Made by a program: the position numbers and the translations under genes
Notes under the pieces: model-generated
Told to the model about the DNA's origin: nothing
The model's input: the letters and a program-made list of their open reading frames with translations, nothing else
The model's database searches: none
IMG/VR virus record: IMGVR_UViG_3300047375_000952
Coordinates: 62,001 to 126,000 of that record
Source of the DNA: a virus
Strand: one strand, 5' to 3'
Length of the DNA stretch: 64,000 nucleotides
Shown here: positions 46,737 through 57,444 of the stretch, one piece after another
Layout: each line of letters begins with the position of its first letter
Numbering within the stretch: position 1 is the first letter of the stretch

Positions 46737-49333
46737 TGAAAGTCTATTACGACAACCGTAGTGTGAAAGACCCTCTAGGAGAGCAATCCACACCTACAAG
46801 AAAGCTCGTCAAAACCCTCACTCAGAAAATCAGCACCTCGATTGCTTCAGGTACTGCGTCGAACTACAAGTCTACACAGTACGGCGCGAACCATAAGATC
46901 ATCTATGACGGCGTTTCTGAGATATTCGCCAACATGGTCTTAGACATCGCTGACTTGAGTGATGACCTTGATTACTCGGACTTAAGAGTGGAGTTCCTGA
47001 CAACTAAGCTCACCTCTCTCATCTTCGAGGAAGATCAAGAACCGACCGCGAGCGATGATCTCACCCTGAAAGAAATAATCTTAGCGACTGTAGTGGCGTT
47101 GATTGAGGGGTCGAAAGAGAGCGCGATCCTCGACTTGCTCTCAACCTCTTCGGGTGGCTCTAGGGTCGAGATCACTCAGGTTGACAATCACCTGATAAGC
47201 GTCCTTACGTCTATCTTAAGTTACACAAAGGTGGCTGATGGGCATAGACACTTCGTATTCGCTCCTGATCAGGGGCTCGGGTCAACCCTTTCTCCTATCG
47301 GCTACTCTTGGGGAGATGATCTCCACCAACATGATGTCATCAACGGAGAGGTTCAACCCTACACTAACTCAGAGGGCGCGGAGCACACACACGAAATAGA
47401 CTTCGGACTACCTCAGCAAGTGCTTGAGCTCCAAGCGAACATCAGAAAACTCTTAAACGTCACTAAGCCCGCCCACGTCAAGATAGGAGAGGTGAGTTCT
47501 CTACTAGGTGAGAGCATCACGCACCCCTCGTTCAAGACGGTTACTTTCCTGAGAAATAATCCGACTGAGGCTACCCCCGAGTATGACGAGGTTTCTTCAG
47601 AAGATGGTCTTGTCGAGTGGGGAGATTTGAGCCCCTTGTGTCTCACTTACGCCTCTTCTTTCCAACAGAACATGAGGAAAGCAAGAGCTGGTACTTATGA
47701 GAGCGTGGTCTATGGGTATGGAGTAGGGAAAAGCATCCGAGTCTTTAAGAGTCTTGTGGAGGAATCGGGAGGTCTTCTAACGAGAGCTGTGGGCTACACA
47801 GGAGCAATCGGAGTTGGAGTCAAGCATCAAGTCAGGCGCGCTGTCTCTATAGAGGAGATTAGACCTGAAGATGGAGTTTATTCTTGGGAAGCACCACGTC
47901 TGTCTCAGTCAGGAACAAGCTCGATTACCAATGGGTACTTTACGAACGACTTAGGGAACAGCCTCCTCTCTTTCTTAGGGGAGGGAGAGCTTCTTCTGTT
48001 AGATGGGTCTGCTTTCTTCATCGAGGTGCGCGCGAGAAACACTTTCTATGTTAGGGCGCTTGAGGTCATCTCAGACAACATCGCTACCACAGACGGCTTT
48101 TCAGAGGTTACTTTCCGAGACTACTCTTGGAAGAGCGCACCTTTAAGGTACAGATCAACTCAAGTCACAGTTCAGAATGACCCTACTGACACACAGACCA
48201 CTGTTGAGCTGAGTCTCCCCCTGAGAAAGACATTCAAGGGGATGCCTATCATCGCGAGTGACCTTACGAGCATAGATGGGCTCGTTATTGAGAGTTACGA
48301 CGCGATCACTAATAGACTGACCCTTTCAACACTTGAGGCCGAAGGTACAGTTCTTTCTTTCAGAGTTCCCTATGGAGAAGGTGATGTGTTCTCGTACACA
48401 GACCTCAACAGCCCTTCTTTTGTACTCAACAACGGAAGGCGAGTCACGACACCTGATTCAGACGCGAACCGGGGCTTATATCAGGAGAAAAGTCTAAGGG
48501 TATTAGGCACTTCGAGCCTACCCGCTCTAGGCTTATTTCCGGCATCTCCTGAGACACCGCTCACGAAAGAGCTTTTTAGCGTCAAAACCTCTGTGAAGAG
48601 GACTCACGGGCTTAACAACGCGAACTTGATTTTGGGCGCGCTGAAGCTCAATCAATCGGATCTCTTTCAAGGGATTGAGAAAGAAAGAATATCAGACTTA
48701 GCGAGAGGGAACGCAAAGGTCATCAATGGTTCAGTACCACTCCACGCCTTCGGTTTCATCCCTAGCTACATCATCACCCTCACGCTCTTGTCAGACAGCT
48801 CCGAGATCGCTGATTACAGAGTCGATAGCGGTGTCTTATACATAGACGGTCTTGATGGAGAAATGGTGCGCTTAGAGGCGATCTCAAACCGTCCTCTGAC
48901 AGCCAACCAAGATTGGAACAGAGGTGGGGAAACTCTGAGTGAAGGACAAGTGCCTTTCATTGAGCCTAAGACCTATAACTTCGACCCTAAACTGAGTATA
49001 GAGACGCCCTCTGTAGAAGCTCTCATGAGCAACCCTCAAGGGAGAAGACTCTTAACAGGGGGTCATGTAGGCGACACAGAAAGAACTTTCTATCATAGGA
49101 AAGAAGAGTCTTCTTCAGGAAGGTCAGGCGAAGAAGTCTTCTATGACGATGATCTCACAGACGTTGATTACTCAGGCTTCAAAGCGCCAATGCCTGTTCT
49201 TGTGGACGAGGGCAGTCTGTATGCACCTAACTTAGTCTTGAATCAGTCTACGAGCTTGGTTGGAGACTCGACTCGGCTTAATCAGAGCCCGAATGTGATT
49301 AGGGATTATGTGATCACATTAACGGTATTGTAG
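46736..49333 (+). CDS. Large baseplate/tail protein with HxH clusters (865 aa)
   Basis: It starts at the last base of the J-like gene. Between residues 170 and 219 it contains GHRHFVF, DDLHQHD and AEHTHEIDFG, paired HxH motifs like those that hold iron or zinc in trimeric phage fibres and spikes. The rest is beta-rich with no recognised domain. Gene order (gp25, J, this) matches a gp7/gp8-like wedge or tail-spike adaptor. Function is inferred from position. Confidence 0.65.
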   Translation: MKVYYDNRSVKDPLGEQSTPTRKLVKTLTQKISTSIASGTASNYKSTQYGANHKIIYDGVSEIFANMVLDIADLSDDLDYSDLRVEFLTTKLTSLIFEEDQEPTASDDLTLKEIILATVVALIEGSKESAILDLLSTSSGGSRVEITQVDNHLISVLTSILSYTKVADGHRHFVFAPDQGLGSTLSPIGYSWGDDLHQHDVINGEVQPYTNSEGAEHTHEIDFGLPQQVLELQANIRKLLNVTKPAHVKIGEVSSLLGESITHPSFKTVTFLRNNPTEATPEYDEVSSEDGLVEWGDLSPLCLTYASSFQQNMRKARAGTYESVVYGYGVGKSIRVFKSLVEESGGLLTRAVGYTGAIGVGVKHQVRRAVSIEEIRPEDGVYSWEAPRLSQSGTSSITNGYFTNDLGNSLLSFLGEGELLLLDGSAFFIEVRARNTFYVRALEVISDNIATTDGFSEVTFRDYSWKSAPLRYRSTQVTVQNDPTDTQTTVELSLPLRKTFKGMPIIASDLTSIDGLVIESYDAITNRLTLSTLEAEGTVLSFRVPYGEGDVFSYTDLNSPSFVLNNGRRVTTPDSDANRGLYQEKSLRVLGTSSLPALGLFPASPETPLTKELFSVKTSVKRTHGLNNANLILGALKLNQSDLFQGIEKERISDLARGNAKVINGSVPLHAFGFIPSYIITLTLLSDSSEIADYRVDSGVLYIDGLDGEMVRLEAISNRPLTANQDWNRGGETLSEGQVPFIEPKTYNFDPKLSIETPSVEALMSNPQGRRLLTGGHVGDTERTFYHRKEESSSGRSGEEVFYDDDLTDVDYSGFKAPMPVLVDEGSLYAPNLVLNQSTSLVGDSTRLNQSPNVIRDYVITLTVL

Positions 49334-49393
49334 CGTGGTAGACGGTCTATAATTTATGAGTCAGAGAAGTTATCACCCCGACAGGAGGAAATG
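49334..49393 (+). promoter_or_regulatory. Internal promoter-like gap in the tail block
   Basis: GGTCTATAATTTATG at 49346-49360 contains a TATAAT box, with AGGAGG following at 49383-49388 before the ATG at 49394. It is one of very few gaps in the structural block, so a local promoter is plausible. Confidence 0.4.
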
Positions 49394-50026
49394 ATGAGTA
49401 AGATTAATGAGAAAGTAACACCCCCAAGAGTCGTTGGGATCGGCGCAAGTCTCGCTCTGAAGGAGACTACCTACAAGATCAGAGGAGATGTCTTTGGGCG
49501 TATCCTTCATCCTGATGGGCGCGAAGAGGTCGTGATCGACAAGAGGAACGTCTACACTCTTGATGGAGGCATCTTAGCATCCATGCTCTTTAGTGGTCAG
49601 GTAGGCGTGGGCGGTTTAAGTATGCTCGCGCTCGGAAATGGGGCTTCAGGAGACATCACGAACCCTGACATAGCCGTGAACACACAGAGAAGTCTGAACA
49701 ATGAGCTGATCAGAAAGCCTTTCTCTTCTATCGTCTACAGGAACAGCGTGGGCGAGGAAGTCTCTTACCCTACAAACGTGATCGACCTGACCACTGTGTT
49801 CACTGAGACAGAGGCTTCGGGGGCAAGTCTTACTGAGATGGGTCTGCTTTCTACCGTGAACGCCAATCCCTCAGTCACAAGCCCTGTCGCGAATAACTCA
49901 GATAGAGAGGGCGCTAATGCAGTTGACCTCTCTACAAATGACGTTCTCGTCAACTATATTACTTTCCCTGTAATCCATAAGTTAGCAGGTAGCGTTCTCG
50001 CGCTTACTTGGAGACTTACTTTTTAA
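49394..50026 (+). CDS. Small tail/baseplate protein (210 aa)
   Basis: This beta-rich protein has KIRGDVFGRILHPDGREEVVIDKRN near the N-terminus, a Gly-rich GGLSMLALGNGASGD segment, and a C-terminus ending LAGSVLALTWRLTF. This pattern is seen in many phage tail-fibre-associated proteins. The ATG at 49394 is chosen over 49391 for spacing from AGGAGG. The exact role is unknown; position suggests a fibre or baseplate component. Confidence 0.62.
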   Translation: MSKINEKVTPPRVVGIGASLALKETTYKIRGDVFGRILHPDGREEVVIDKRNVYTLDGGILASMLFSGQVGVGGLSMLALGNGASGDITNPDIAVNTQRSLNNELIRKPFSSIVYRNSVGEEVSYPTNVIDLTTVFTETEASGASLTEMGLLSTVNANPSVTSPVANNSDREGANAVDLSTNDVLVNYITFPVIHKLAGSVLALTWRLTF

Positions 50027-50038
50027 GAAAGGTGAGTC

Positions 50039-53000
50039 ATGGCTGACTATATTTCTACAGTATCACGACACCTTGATCCGACCTCTCGATCATGGGTTTC
50101 TGTCGTCTATCAGACAGGTAAATCAATCCTTGATAGTGAGCTGAACTTAGCTCAGAGTATACAGGGTCAGAGACAAGCGAAGAACCTCCCAAGTGGTGTT
50201 ATTTCTGAGTACCCTACAGGGAGTGAGGGGGGCTTTGTTTTCTATGCCCCCACAGACCCAAGCTTCGAGGCTAATCAACTCGTCATTGAGCCCTTTCACG
50301 TCAACATTGGCGGTCAAGAGGTGTACGTCTCAGCGACTAACGATGGCGGAGGCACAGGGTTCAACTACATTAATCTGAGCGCCCCCTCGACGCCCACAGG
50401 TACAGCACCCGACATCAAGAGAACCGATTTCGTTTTCTTGGAGGTGTGGAGGGCGCTCGTTAATCCCGCGACGAACGCTTCAGGATACTTCAGAGTAAAC
50501 AGCAACGCATCCCTCGCACCCAATGATATTGTGACTTTAGATGGGACTCCTGTAGGCGCTCCGTCTGCTGTTGTGCTGACCGCTGACGTGGACTTTTCTA
50601 TCGGAGTTACGGAAGCAGAGACAGCGAGAAATATCAGAGACGCGATCAACGCGCTCGCTCCTGTTGATCTTGGCGGAGTTTCTGTCACCGCAACGACAAG
50701 AGGCACAGGGTTTGTCTTTCTTACTTTCGACAGCGGTGTTGATGGGAACAACATTATTCTCAGCACCACAATAGTGGCAGACCCCTCTGCGATCTCTGTC
50801 TCCAATCCTACAGGTGGGTCAAACGGAGAAGGCATCCCCTCCCCCAATAAGATTTACTATGTGGGAAACACGGAGTCTGACGCGAGCTCTCATCTCACAG
50901 ATGACATCACTGACCCTACACTCAATGCGGAGACGACTCGGCGCGTTCAGATGCAGTACAGGTTCAGAGTTTATTCTGAGGACTACAACTTCACGTTAGG
51001 GACAGGCATCGGAGTCAATCCGAAAGTACAGCCTGACGGCTTCAGTAACTCGGACATCCTCGCGAGAGGAGGGAGCTTGTCTCCTCAAGGCGGATACTCT
51101 TTCTCAAGAGCTACAGACGGATCTTTCCCTTTCCAAGACACAGGTCTTTACTATGCGGGAGACGGAACACAGAACTCAGCAACAGATCTTAATACTGTAG
51201 ATGGGTATGTGTACGCGATTCCTATCTGTTTCGTGTTCAGGAGAAATGAGGGGGAGTTCAACCCTGAGAATCAGGCTAACAATGGGCTACTCTATGATCA
51301 CGCGCTCACCACGAACACTTCACTTGACACAGGCGGTGCTATTTCTATTCCTGTGGGTAAGTCTGATCGACCTGATGGGCTCTTTGCAGATCAGGTCGCG
51401 AGCTCGGATGTTCTCGATCTCAGAAAGAAAGTGTTTCCTAGAGGTGTAGACTACAGCGCGGAGCTCGACCGTCAGTTCGGAACACTCCTCGATAACGCCT
51501 TACAGACGTGGTTCATGGACTCTTCAGACTTTAGGGATCTCGCTAATGGTAGTGGTGAGCAAAGCGTCCTTCCTCTCGTATGCGACGAGATTGGGCGCTC
51601 TCAGTTCGCACCCACTCCAGGTCAGGGTAGTCTCACAGGTAGAGGGAGCTTCATCCGTAACTTCGATCATGTGGCTACAAGGTTCTCTGACGCCCCTCAC
51701 TTAGCTCGCTTAGTCTTAGAGGTGTTTCCTGATGGCACGAACAACCATGACGGCGCTGTGGTTGTCTCAGGAACAGGCACGAAATGGTATGAGGGAGATG
51801 AGGTCACAGTAGACATCTCACAGCTCGACTCCTCTTCCGCTTTTAGGTATTGGGAGGACGTGCTGTTAGCAGGTCAAGACCTCGACCTTAATGATCTCTT
51901 TCCTACAGGAACGAAGGTCATTGACGTACTTGAGAATGAGTGTTGGCACGATGATGGAGATTACAACTCGATTGTGAATCAGAGCACTTATTTCTCTAAG
52001 GTCGAGGGGCTAGGGACAACCTCTATCACGTTGACAATGGGGAGAAACCTCACCGATGTGACAGGCGGTCAGAATATCGCCTCCTACAAGATGGTAGGAA
52101 ACCCTACAGTGGGTGAAGTCGGCTCTCCTCGGAGAGTCTTTCTTACTTTGCTCGTAGAGTACCCCGCTCAAGAGGGTCTGTCAGCCACTCCATCAGGATC
52201 TTCTCTTTCCCCTGACGTAGAGGTTTTTCCGACAGGATCAGTGGTCGAGCATGACTCTACTCAAAGAGCTTCAGACTCAGAGGCGCAACCTCCCCTGATT
52301 TTCTTTCGTGAGGGAGTGCGCGAAGTCGCGCTAGAAAGAGTCGTGAACCCGATTACGGATACTTTCGTGACGAGCCTTTCTACCGCACTAAGACTACCTT
52401 GGAAGTTGCACGTTGATGACTCGGGATCTTTTGAGCCTACTGTGACGGATAACACGAATGGCAACGCGGTTGTGACTCTAGACCTTCTTTCTAGCGGGTT
52501 GGGTTCGACCAACTCTTATCTCTCATGGAACGCGCCTTTCGCGGGTCATCGCCTCGTTACTGTCGAGACATACCCTAGAAGCGCAGTGCCAAGCAGTGGT
52601 ATCAACGGCTATCAGGTGGGTGTCTACTACCGAGCCAAGTCTTCTCAGACTTTTGGGGCGAAGAACGCCCCTCTCAATGTGCCTAATGAGGTGACGCTCA
52701 AGCCGATCAAAGTCTCAGAAAAGCTGTGGTCGATACAGGCGGGGTCATCAACCTCTGAAGACGCTTACCCTTACACCGCGCCGTCAGTGCAGTTGGGAGT
52801 CCACCCTAGTGTCGTTTCTTTCTCGGGCGAGAGCGATCTTATGGGGTCAACGAGGATGGTTCTTGAAGACATCTCTCTTAACTCAGGAATGATGGCTCTT
52901 TCTACTGTTCTCCCTATGGACTCAACAGGGAACATCACGCTCACTAGCCCTGACCTTGACGCGGAGAGAAGGGTAGTCTACAAGGAGGTATCTTCAGGCT

Positions 53001-53272
53001 ACTTACCTAACGCTTATTCTCAGTCTTTAGACGAGAGTGTGCTCCACAAGAACGCGCTCCCTTTCCTAGCAAAGATTGAAAGCACAAGCGCGGGGGACAA
53101 CGAGATTCACTTCAGAAATGGAGAGATCGTACTCGTGGTTCTCGTTCGTTTATCTCACCTCCCTTATGAGTCAAACGACAGCTCAAGAAAGAACAAAGTC
53201 TTGTTCTCTAGTGAGAGTCGTACCGTCGCTTGTATTTACAAGACTCAAGACCTTCTTCTTAGCGGAGTTTAA
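50039..53272 (+). CDS. Large virion structural protein, tail/fibre-associated (1077 aa)
   Basis: The N-terminus (DPTSRSWVSVVYQTGKSILD, then SELNLAQSIQ) resembles the attachment region of phage baseplate-anchored proteins. Beta-rich Ser/Thr/Gly-containing domains follow. No catalytic motif is seen. It is separated by 12 bases from the previous gene and by 2 from the next. A fibre or long wedge protein is likely; a specific homologue is not recognised. Confidence 0.65.
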   Translation: MADYISTVSRHLDPTSRSWVSVVYQTGKSILDSELNLAQSIQGQRQAKNLPSGVISEYPTGSEGGFVFYAPTDPSFEANQLVIEPFHVNIGGQEVYVSATNDGGGTGFNYINLSAPSTPTGTAPDIKRTDFVFLEVWRALVNPATNASGYFRVNSNASLAPNDIVTLDGTPVGAPSAVVLTADVDFSIGVTEAETARNIRDAINALAPVDLGGVSVTATTRGTGFVFLTFDSGVDGNNIILSTTIVADPSAISVSNPTGGSNGEGIPSPNKIYYVGNTESDASSHLTDDITDPTLNAETTRRVQMQYRFRVYSEDYNFTLGTGIGVNPKVQPDGFSNSDILARGGSLSPQGGYSFSRATDGSFPFQDTGLYYAGDGTQNSATDLNTVDGYVYAIPICFVFRRNEGEFNPENQANNGLLYDHALTTNTSLDTGGAISIPVGKSDRPDGLFADQVASSDVLDLRKKVFPRGVDYSAELDRQFGTLLDNALQTWFMDSSDFRDLANGSGEQSVLPLVCDEIGRSQFAPTPGQGSLTGRGSFIRNFDHVATRFSDAPHLARLVLEVFPDGTNNHDGAVVVSGTGTKWYEGDEVTVDISQLDSSSAFRYWEDVLLAGQDLDLNDLFPTGTKVIDVLENECWHDDGDYNSIVNQSTYFSKVEGLGTTSITLTMGRNLTDVTGGQNIASYKMVGNPTVGEVGSPRRVFLTLLVEYPAQEGLSATPSGSSLSPDVEVFPTGSVVEHDSTQRASDSEAQPPLIFFREGVREVALERVVNPITDTFVTSLSTALRLPWKLHVDDSGSFEPTVTDNTNGNAVVTLDLLSSGLGSTNSYLSWNAPFAGHRLVTVETYPRSAVPSSGINGYQVGVYYRAKSSQTFGAKNAPLNVPNEVTLKPIKVSEKLWSIQAGSSTSEDAYPYTAPSVQLGVHPSVVSFSGESDLMGSTRMVLEDISLNSGMMALSTVLPMDSTGNITLTSPDLDAERRVVYKEVSSGYLPNAYSQSLDESVLHKNALPFLAKIESTSAGDNEIHFRNGEIVLVVLVRLSHLPYESNDSSRKNKVLFSSESRTVACIYKTQDLLLSGV

Positions 53273-53274
53273 TC

Positions 53275-56200
53275 ATGCCAAAGACAACTGACCCAAGTGA
53301 TCTTAGAGTAGGCGCGGGATCGAGCAAGTGCAACGACCACGCGAGGGGCAACAACTCCACTCAGATTTTGATGAACCAAGATGCGTATGATGCTTCTCAA
53401 ATCTCTGCTGAGAACCCTTTCGAGACGTACCTGGGTGATGAGGCGCAGAGTCACTTTGATGACCTCGCTTCTCAGGTGAAAAACAAGCCTCCGAGACTCG
53501 GAGAGACGAATAAGACTTACTCTTTCGGTTCTCTCTCTGCGACCCACTCAGGAGAGCCCGATTGGGGGATGCTCAAGCAAGCAGACAGCCCCGTGTGGGA
53601 AAGAAAGACGAGCATCACTTTTGAGGGGGTCACGGTAGCCGACACTGCTAGCCATTTCTTACTACCCACTCAAGATACTTTCGGCTATCACTTGACCATG
53701 CCTAATCCATCAGGAGACGGATCGGGCGCTGACCCTAGAACAGACTCTACGTTCAATGTTCTCGATAATCCGATCACGCTCTTAGGTGGAGGTGAGGGTG
53801 CTTCTTTCTTAAGTAGTATGCAGAAAGACACAGGTCGGGTTCATCAGCACACTAGAGTAGTGCCTAGAGATGACGTGAACCTCACTGAGCTCTCTTCTGC
53901 GAAAGAGGGTTTCACCGTGTCGGGGCTTCTCTTTCCTTCTGATCGAGGAACTCTAGCTCTCTTAAGGTGGGAGGATGGAGTCACAACTAATCTTTCTTTC
54001 TCACCCGCCTCAAGTGTCGCTGACATAAAGAGCCGAGTAGTCTGTGCGGTTAATCTGAGCATGGGTCTTGAAGAGACAGACAAGCCGATTTTCATCTCAG
54101 GAGACGATCAGTTTACTTTCCCTAGCAAGCTCACAGGACAGTTTGATCTGTACGAGATGCAGACAGGAAAGAAGAGAGCTGACTTGAGCGGTGGAGGAGT
54201 TGCCGTCGCTGAGCTCCAAGCGAACAAGGGTACATCTCTAGGGTCAGTAAGACTCTTGAGAGAAGTCAACGCTTGCTACTTTGGAGACGGAGTGCCGACT
54301 ACCGACACCGTGAAGGGTCATCTTCCTGTGTTGGGTGGGGCTTATTCTTGGGACGGTGCGTCTTGGGTTGAGGGAGCGACTAACTTTCTTTCTTACAGGC
54401 TTCCTATGCTCTCGACATATGAGCCGAGTGGGTTAACTACACCTACTTCAGAAAGAGAGAGGTTCTTCTCTGTCGTACAGCCTGCGTCTACCTCGACTCC
54501 GTTCACTACGGCGGGCAACTATGTGACCTTTGGAGAGGATCATTATACTTTCCAAGTGGCGCGGTTTAGACACGTCGTAGACTACTCACTCTTAGACCCT
54601 TCTTTGAGTGATACAGGTCGATCTAAGGGTTCGTATGCGCTCGTCCATTTCAAGACTGAAGACGCTTTCGAGAACCTTGTCAGAGACGGCATTCAGCCTT
54701 CAGAAGATGAGCTGTGGAGTGTCAACTTCCTCAACGCCCTTGAAGCGGAGAACGTAGACAACATCGCAGTAGATTCGGACGGGTTTTCTGAGACAGGCGT
54801 CCCACAGATCGAGCCCTCCACAGCATCTGTTTCTAACTCTCTTGTACGCCCCAATGTCAGAGTCTTAACGAGAAGCACTGACTATTGGCATCATGACACT
54901 CTCTCGCTTCAAGGTTTCTACCCTGATTTTCTAGGAGGAGTTGACCCTCTGCTCCCCTCACAGGGGTATTTCACTGTGATCTCGGGAGTCAAGTATCTTG
55001 TACCGAAGGGGAGCGTTCCTCTTAAGTACCAAAACGTCGTCAATCAGCCTGAGAAAAGAAACCGACTCGCTTTCTACCTCAAGTCTCTCGCGCTCCTCAC
55101 GATCACAGGCGACTATGAGTACCCACATTACCTTGAAGCTGAAGAGAGCGCGTCGGTCAGGAAGTTCAAAGAGCCGTTCAACATCTACGAGATTTCCATC
55201 GCGAGTCTTACAGGGGGAGATCAGGTCACGGCTTACACAACAGACCTGTCTCAGTTGGGCGTAAATACACAGCACATCATGGTGACACCTGATCAGAGTA
55301 ATACAAACTTGAGCACAAATATTGTGAGCGATACAGGGAAGATTGATCTGCTCATTTACCCTGAAGGTGACAATGGCTTTTGTTCTTTCTCTGAGGGCGC
55401 GCTGACAGGTCTTTATGTGAAAGACCCCACATACCACTACGATGGACTCGCGACCTCTAAGACTGTACTACCTAATCAGGCGGGTGGAGATGAACTCAGT
55501 GCTTCTAGGAAGTTGCTCTACCATTCATCTAGGCTTTACTCTCTCATTGAATCAGCGCCCACTAAGACTGCATACGTTACTTTCTACTATCCTGCGGGAT
55601 ATCAGCAATCCGACTACTATTTCTCGGTGTTCAGGTATGACCAAGAGGGCTTCAGAGTATATCAGACCTTGACTCTCACAGGGTCAACAGAAATTGAGGA
55701 AGCGAACTCCTCTCACCCGACTGTGCCGTACCCTATTTACAGGGCTAACTCGAACTCCACGAATGGGGCTTCCCCTGAGATTTCAGGTTCTTTCTTAGCA
55801 GTAGAGAGTGAGAAATACTACATTGAGTATGGGTCTGAGCTTTATGCTAAGAGACTGACCGCGCCTCAACCTATTTTCTTGGTAGTGATTTCTACAGAGG
55901 AAGAAGCGACAGCAAACGGTCAAGACTTAGCGACATGGACGCTCGGGGGCGCAACGACAGCTCAGAACACTGTCACACCTAACATGACTCAATGGGACAG
56001 GCTCTCTTTTGGAACTGACTTCGGTGTCTCAGAGTTTGCGGTAGACAGCGTGGGTCTAGTGACTCACACAGGGGATCTGACCTTTAATACTTTCTTACCT
56101 GTTGCTTTCGACGTAAACACTTTCAATCTTCATGAGGTTTACCCAACAGGTTCAGCGCCCACTTACGGCAACTTCTTAGAGACTGATACAGGGATCACTG

Positions 56201-57378
56201 CGGTTCATGGGATCGGTAAGGGGCAGATAGATACGATCATCAACCTCTCTGCCTATGACGAGTCGGTTGTTCCTATGAGAAGAAAGCCTCATAGTAGTAT
56301 CTTAACGGCTAGGAAAGATACTCAAGAGCGATTCCTAGACGAGTCCTACAGGCTTGACTACAGGTTTACGGACATCACGTCAGAGAATAATCTTATTGGC
56401 GGAGGTCTGCCTCTAGGGTTCAACCCTATTTCTCTTTCTGTGCGAGATGACGGAGCGACCTCTGACACAGGCGCTAACGCCAAGCATGGGAGCGCGGGCT
56501 ACCTCAGAAATAACTACCATTGGGAGTGGTCGGCTTACTCAGGATCTCAAGGTGTTGAAGGCAACGCGCAAGTGAGGGGCTTACCGATTGTCGCAGATAG
56601 CGTCTTGAGTGGAGGTAAGTACGGACAGCCACGAAGAGGAGTCTTAACTCGCCCATTAGACAACTACTTAGACACTTCTTTCGTACCTAACGCGAGCTAC
56701 AGCGCAGATTGGGATAATATCTATCATCTAGGTGCGTACACGGCGGGGATCACCTCTAAGTATTACGGTCAGCCGAACTACGACATAGCAACCCCTTCTG
56801 CCTTCGTTGAAAGAGACTTTTCTTTCGTTCGAGTCTTTGATGTTTCTTTCTCACAGTCAGGCGCTCCCGAGAGCATGGTAGGTACGAGTCGATTTAAGCT
56901 CAGACTTGTTGGCCTTGAGTTTGAGAACTTCAGGTACTTGGGGAATGTACCTGTGGCTGATGACAGGGGCGTTGAGATTTACGCTAAAGTGCCCGGCCTT
57001 ACCACTTGGATGGACGTAGGTAGGAACGATGGAGAAGGACCTAGCAAACAGCACATCAATCAGGATGGCGCGGGATGTCTCATTTCTCATCAAGAAGGTG
57101 TGTTAAAAGAAGAGGCTCTTTACTTCACTGATCTTGAAATCGAGGTGGGCGGTAATGCTTCTTTCTTCACTAACTCTGAAGGTGAGTGTCCTGTGCTTGT
57201 GAAGGTCGTATTCCCTTATAATACAAAGGGAACAGATGGCTCTTTGTTCTTTGGTCACAGCCCGAGTGCGATGGCTACAAACACGCCATTCCGAGAAAGG
57301 AGAGGGCTCGTGGGTATAGATGTCTTAAGGATGTCTAACGGAAAGAACTTCGATGAGGACGAGGTTGTGTTCCTCTGA
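53275..57378 (+). CDS. Large virion structural protein (1367 aa)
   Basis: The N-terminus PKTTDPSDLRVGAGSSKCNDHARGN and the long beta-rich body with many Tyr/Ser/Gly segments are typical of tail-fibre-like proteins in large phages. A HQHT motif (about residue 190) recalls the HxH sites of fibre proteins. No enzyme motif is recognised. It is part of the continuous baseplate/tail operon. Confidence 0.65.
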   Translation: MPKTTDPSDLRVGAGSSKCNDHARGNNSTQILMNQDAYDASQISAENPFETYLGDEAQSHFDDLASQVKNKPPRLGETNKTYSFGSLSATHSGEPDWGMLKQADSPVWERKTSITFEGVTVADTASHFLLPTQDTFGYHLTMPNPSGDGSGADPRTDSTFNVLDNPITLLGGGEGASFLSSMQKDTGRVHQHTRVVPRDDVNLTELSSAKEGFTVSGLLFPSDRGTLALLRWEDGVTTNLSFSPASSVADIKSRVVCAVNLSMGLEETDKPIFISGDDQFTFPSKLTGQFDLYEMQTGKKRADLSGGGVAVAELQANKGTSLGSVRLLREVNACYFGDGVPTTDTVKGHLPVLGGAYSWDGASWVEGATNFLSYRLPMLSTYEPSGLTTPTSERERFFSVVQPASTSTPFTTAGNYVTFGEDHYTFQVARFRHVVDYSLLDPSLSDTGRSKGSYALVHFKTEDAFENLVRDGIQPSEDELWSVNFLNALEAENVDNIAVDSDGFSETGVPQIEPSTASVSNSLVRPNVRVLTRSTDYWHHDTLSLQGFYPDFLGGVDPLLPSQGYFTVISGVKYLVPKGSVPLKYQNVVNQPEKRNRLAFYLKSLALLTITGDYEYPHYLEAEESASVRKFKEPFNIYEISIASLTGGDQVTAYTTDLSQLGVNTQHIMVTPDQSNTNLSTNIVSDTGKIDLLIYPEGDNGFCSFSEGALTGLYVKDPTYHYDGLATSKTVLPNQAGGDELSASRKLLYHSSRLYSLIESAPTKTAYVTFYYPAGYQQSDYYFSVFRYDQEGFRVYQTLTLTGSTEIEEANSSHPTVPYPIYRANSNSTNGASPEISGSFLAVESEKYYIEYGSELYAKRLTAPQPIFLVVISTEEEATANGQDLATWTLGGATTAQNTVTPNMTQWDRLSFGTDFGVSEFAVDSVGLVTHTGDLTFNTFLPVAFDVNTFNLHEVYPTGSAPTYGNFLETDTGITAVHGIGKGQIDTIINLSAYDESVVPMRRKPHSSILTARKDTQERFLDESYRLDYRFTDITSENNLIGGGLPLGFNPISLSVRDDGATSDTGANAKHGSAGYLRNNYHWEWSAYSGSQGVEGNAQVRGLPIVADSVLSGGKYGQPRRGVLTRPLDNYLDTSFVPNASYSADWDNIYHLGAYTAGITSKYYGQPNYDIATPSAFVERDFSFVRVFDVSFSQSGAPESMVGTSRFKLRLVGLEFENFRYLGNVPVADDRGVEIYAKVPGLTTWMDVGRNDGEGPSKQHINQDGAGCLISHQEGVLKEEALYFTDLEIEVGGNASFFTNSEGECPVLVKVVFPYNTKGTDGSLFFGHSPSAMATNTPFRERRGLVGIDVLRMSNGKNFDEDEVVFL

Positions 57379-57444
57379 TTGTTCTTTAATCAACCACCCT
57401 TCATTGCATGGTTCATGTAAAATATTAAGCGAAGGAAATCACCT
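57379..57444 (+). promoter_or_regulatory. Short gap before the giant terminal gene
   Basis: This 66-base gap contains CATGTAAAATATTAAG (57414-57429), a possible -10 box, and the ribosome site GAAGGAAATCACCT before ATG at 57445. Confidence 0.35.

Noticed and set aside
54958-55437. Minus-strand 159-codon frame in the 53275 gene
   Set aside because: Shadow of a continuous structural gene; composition typical of random frames.
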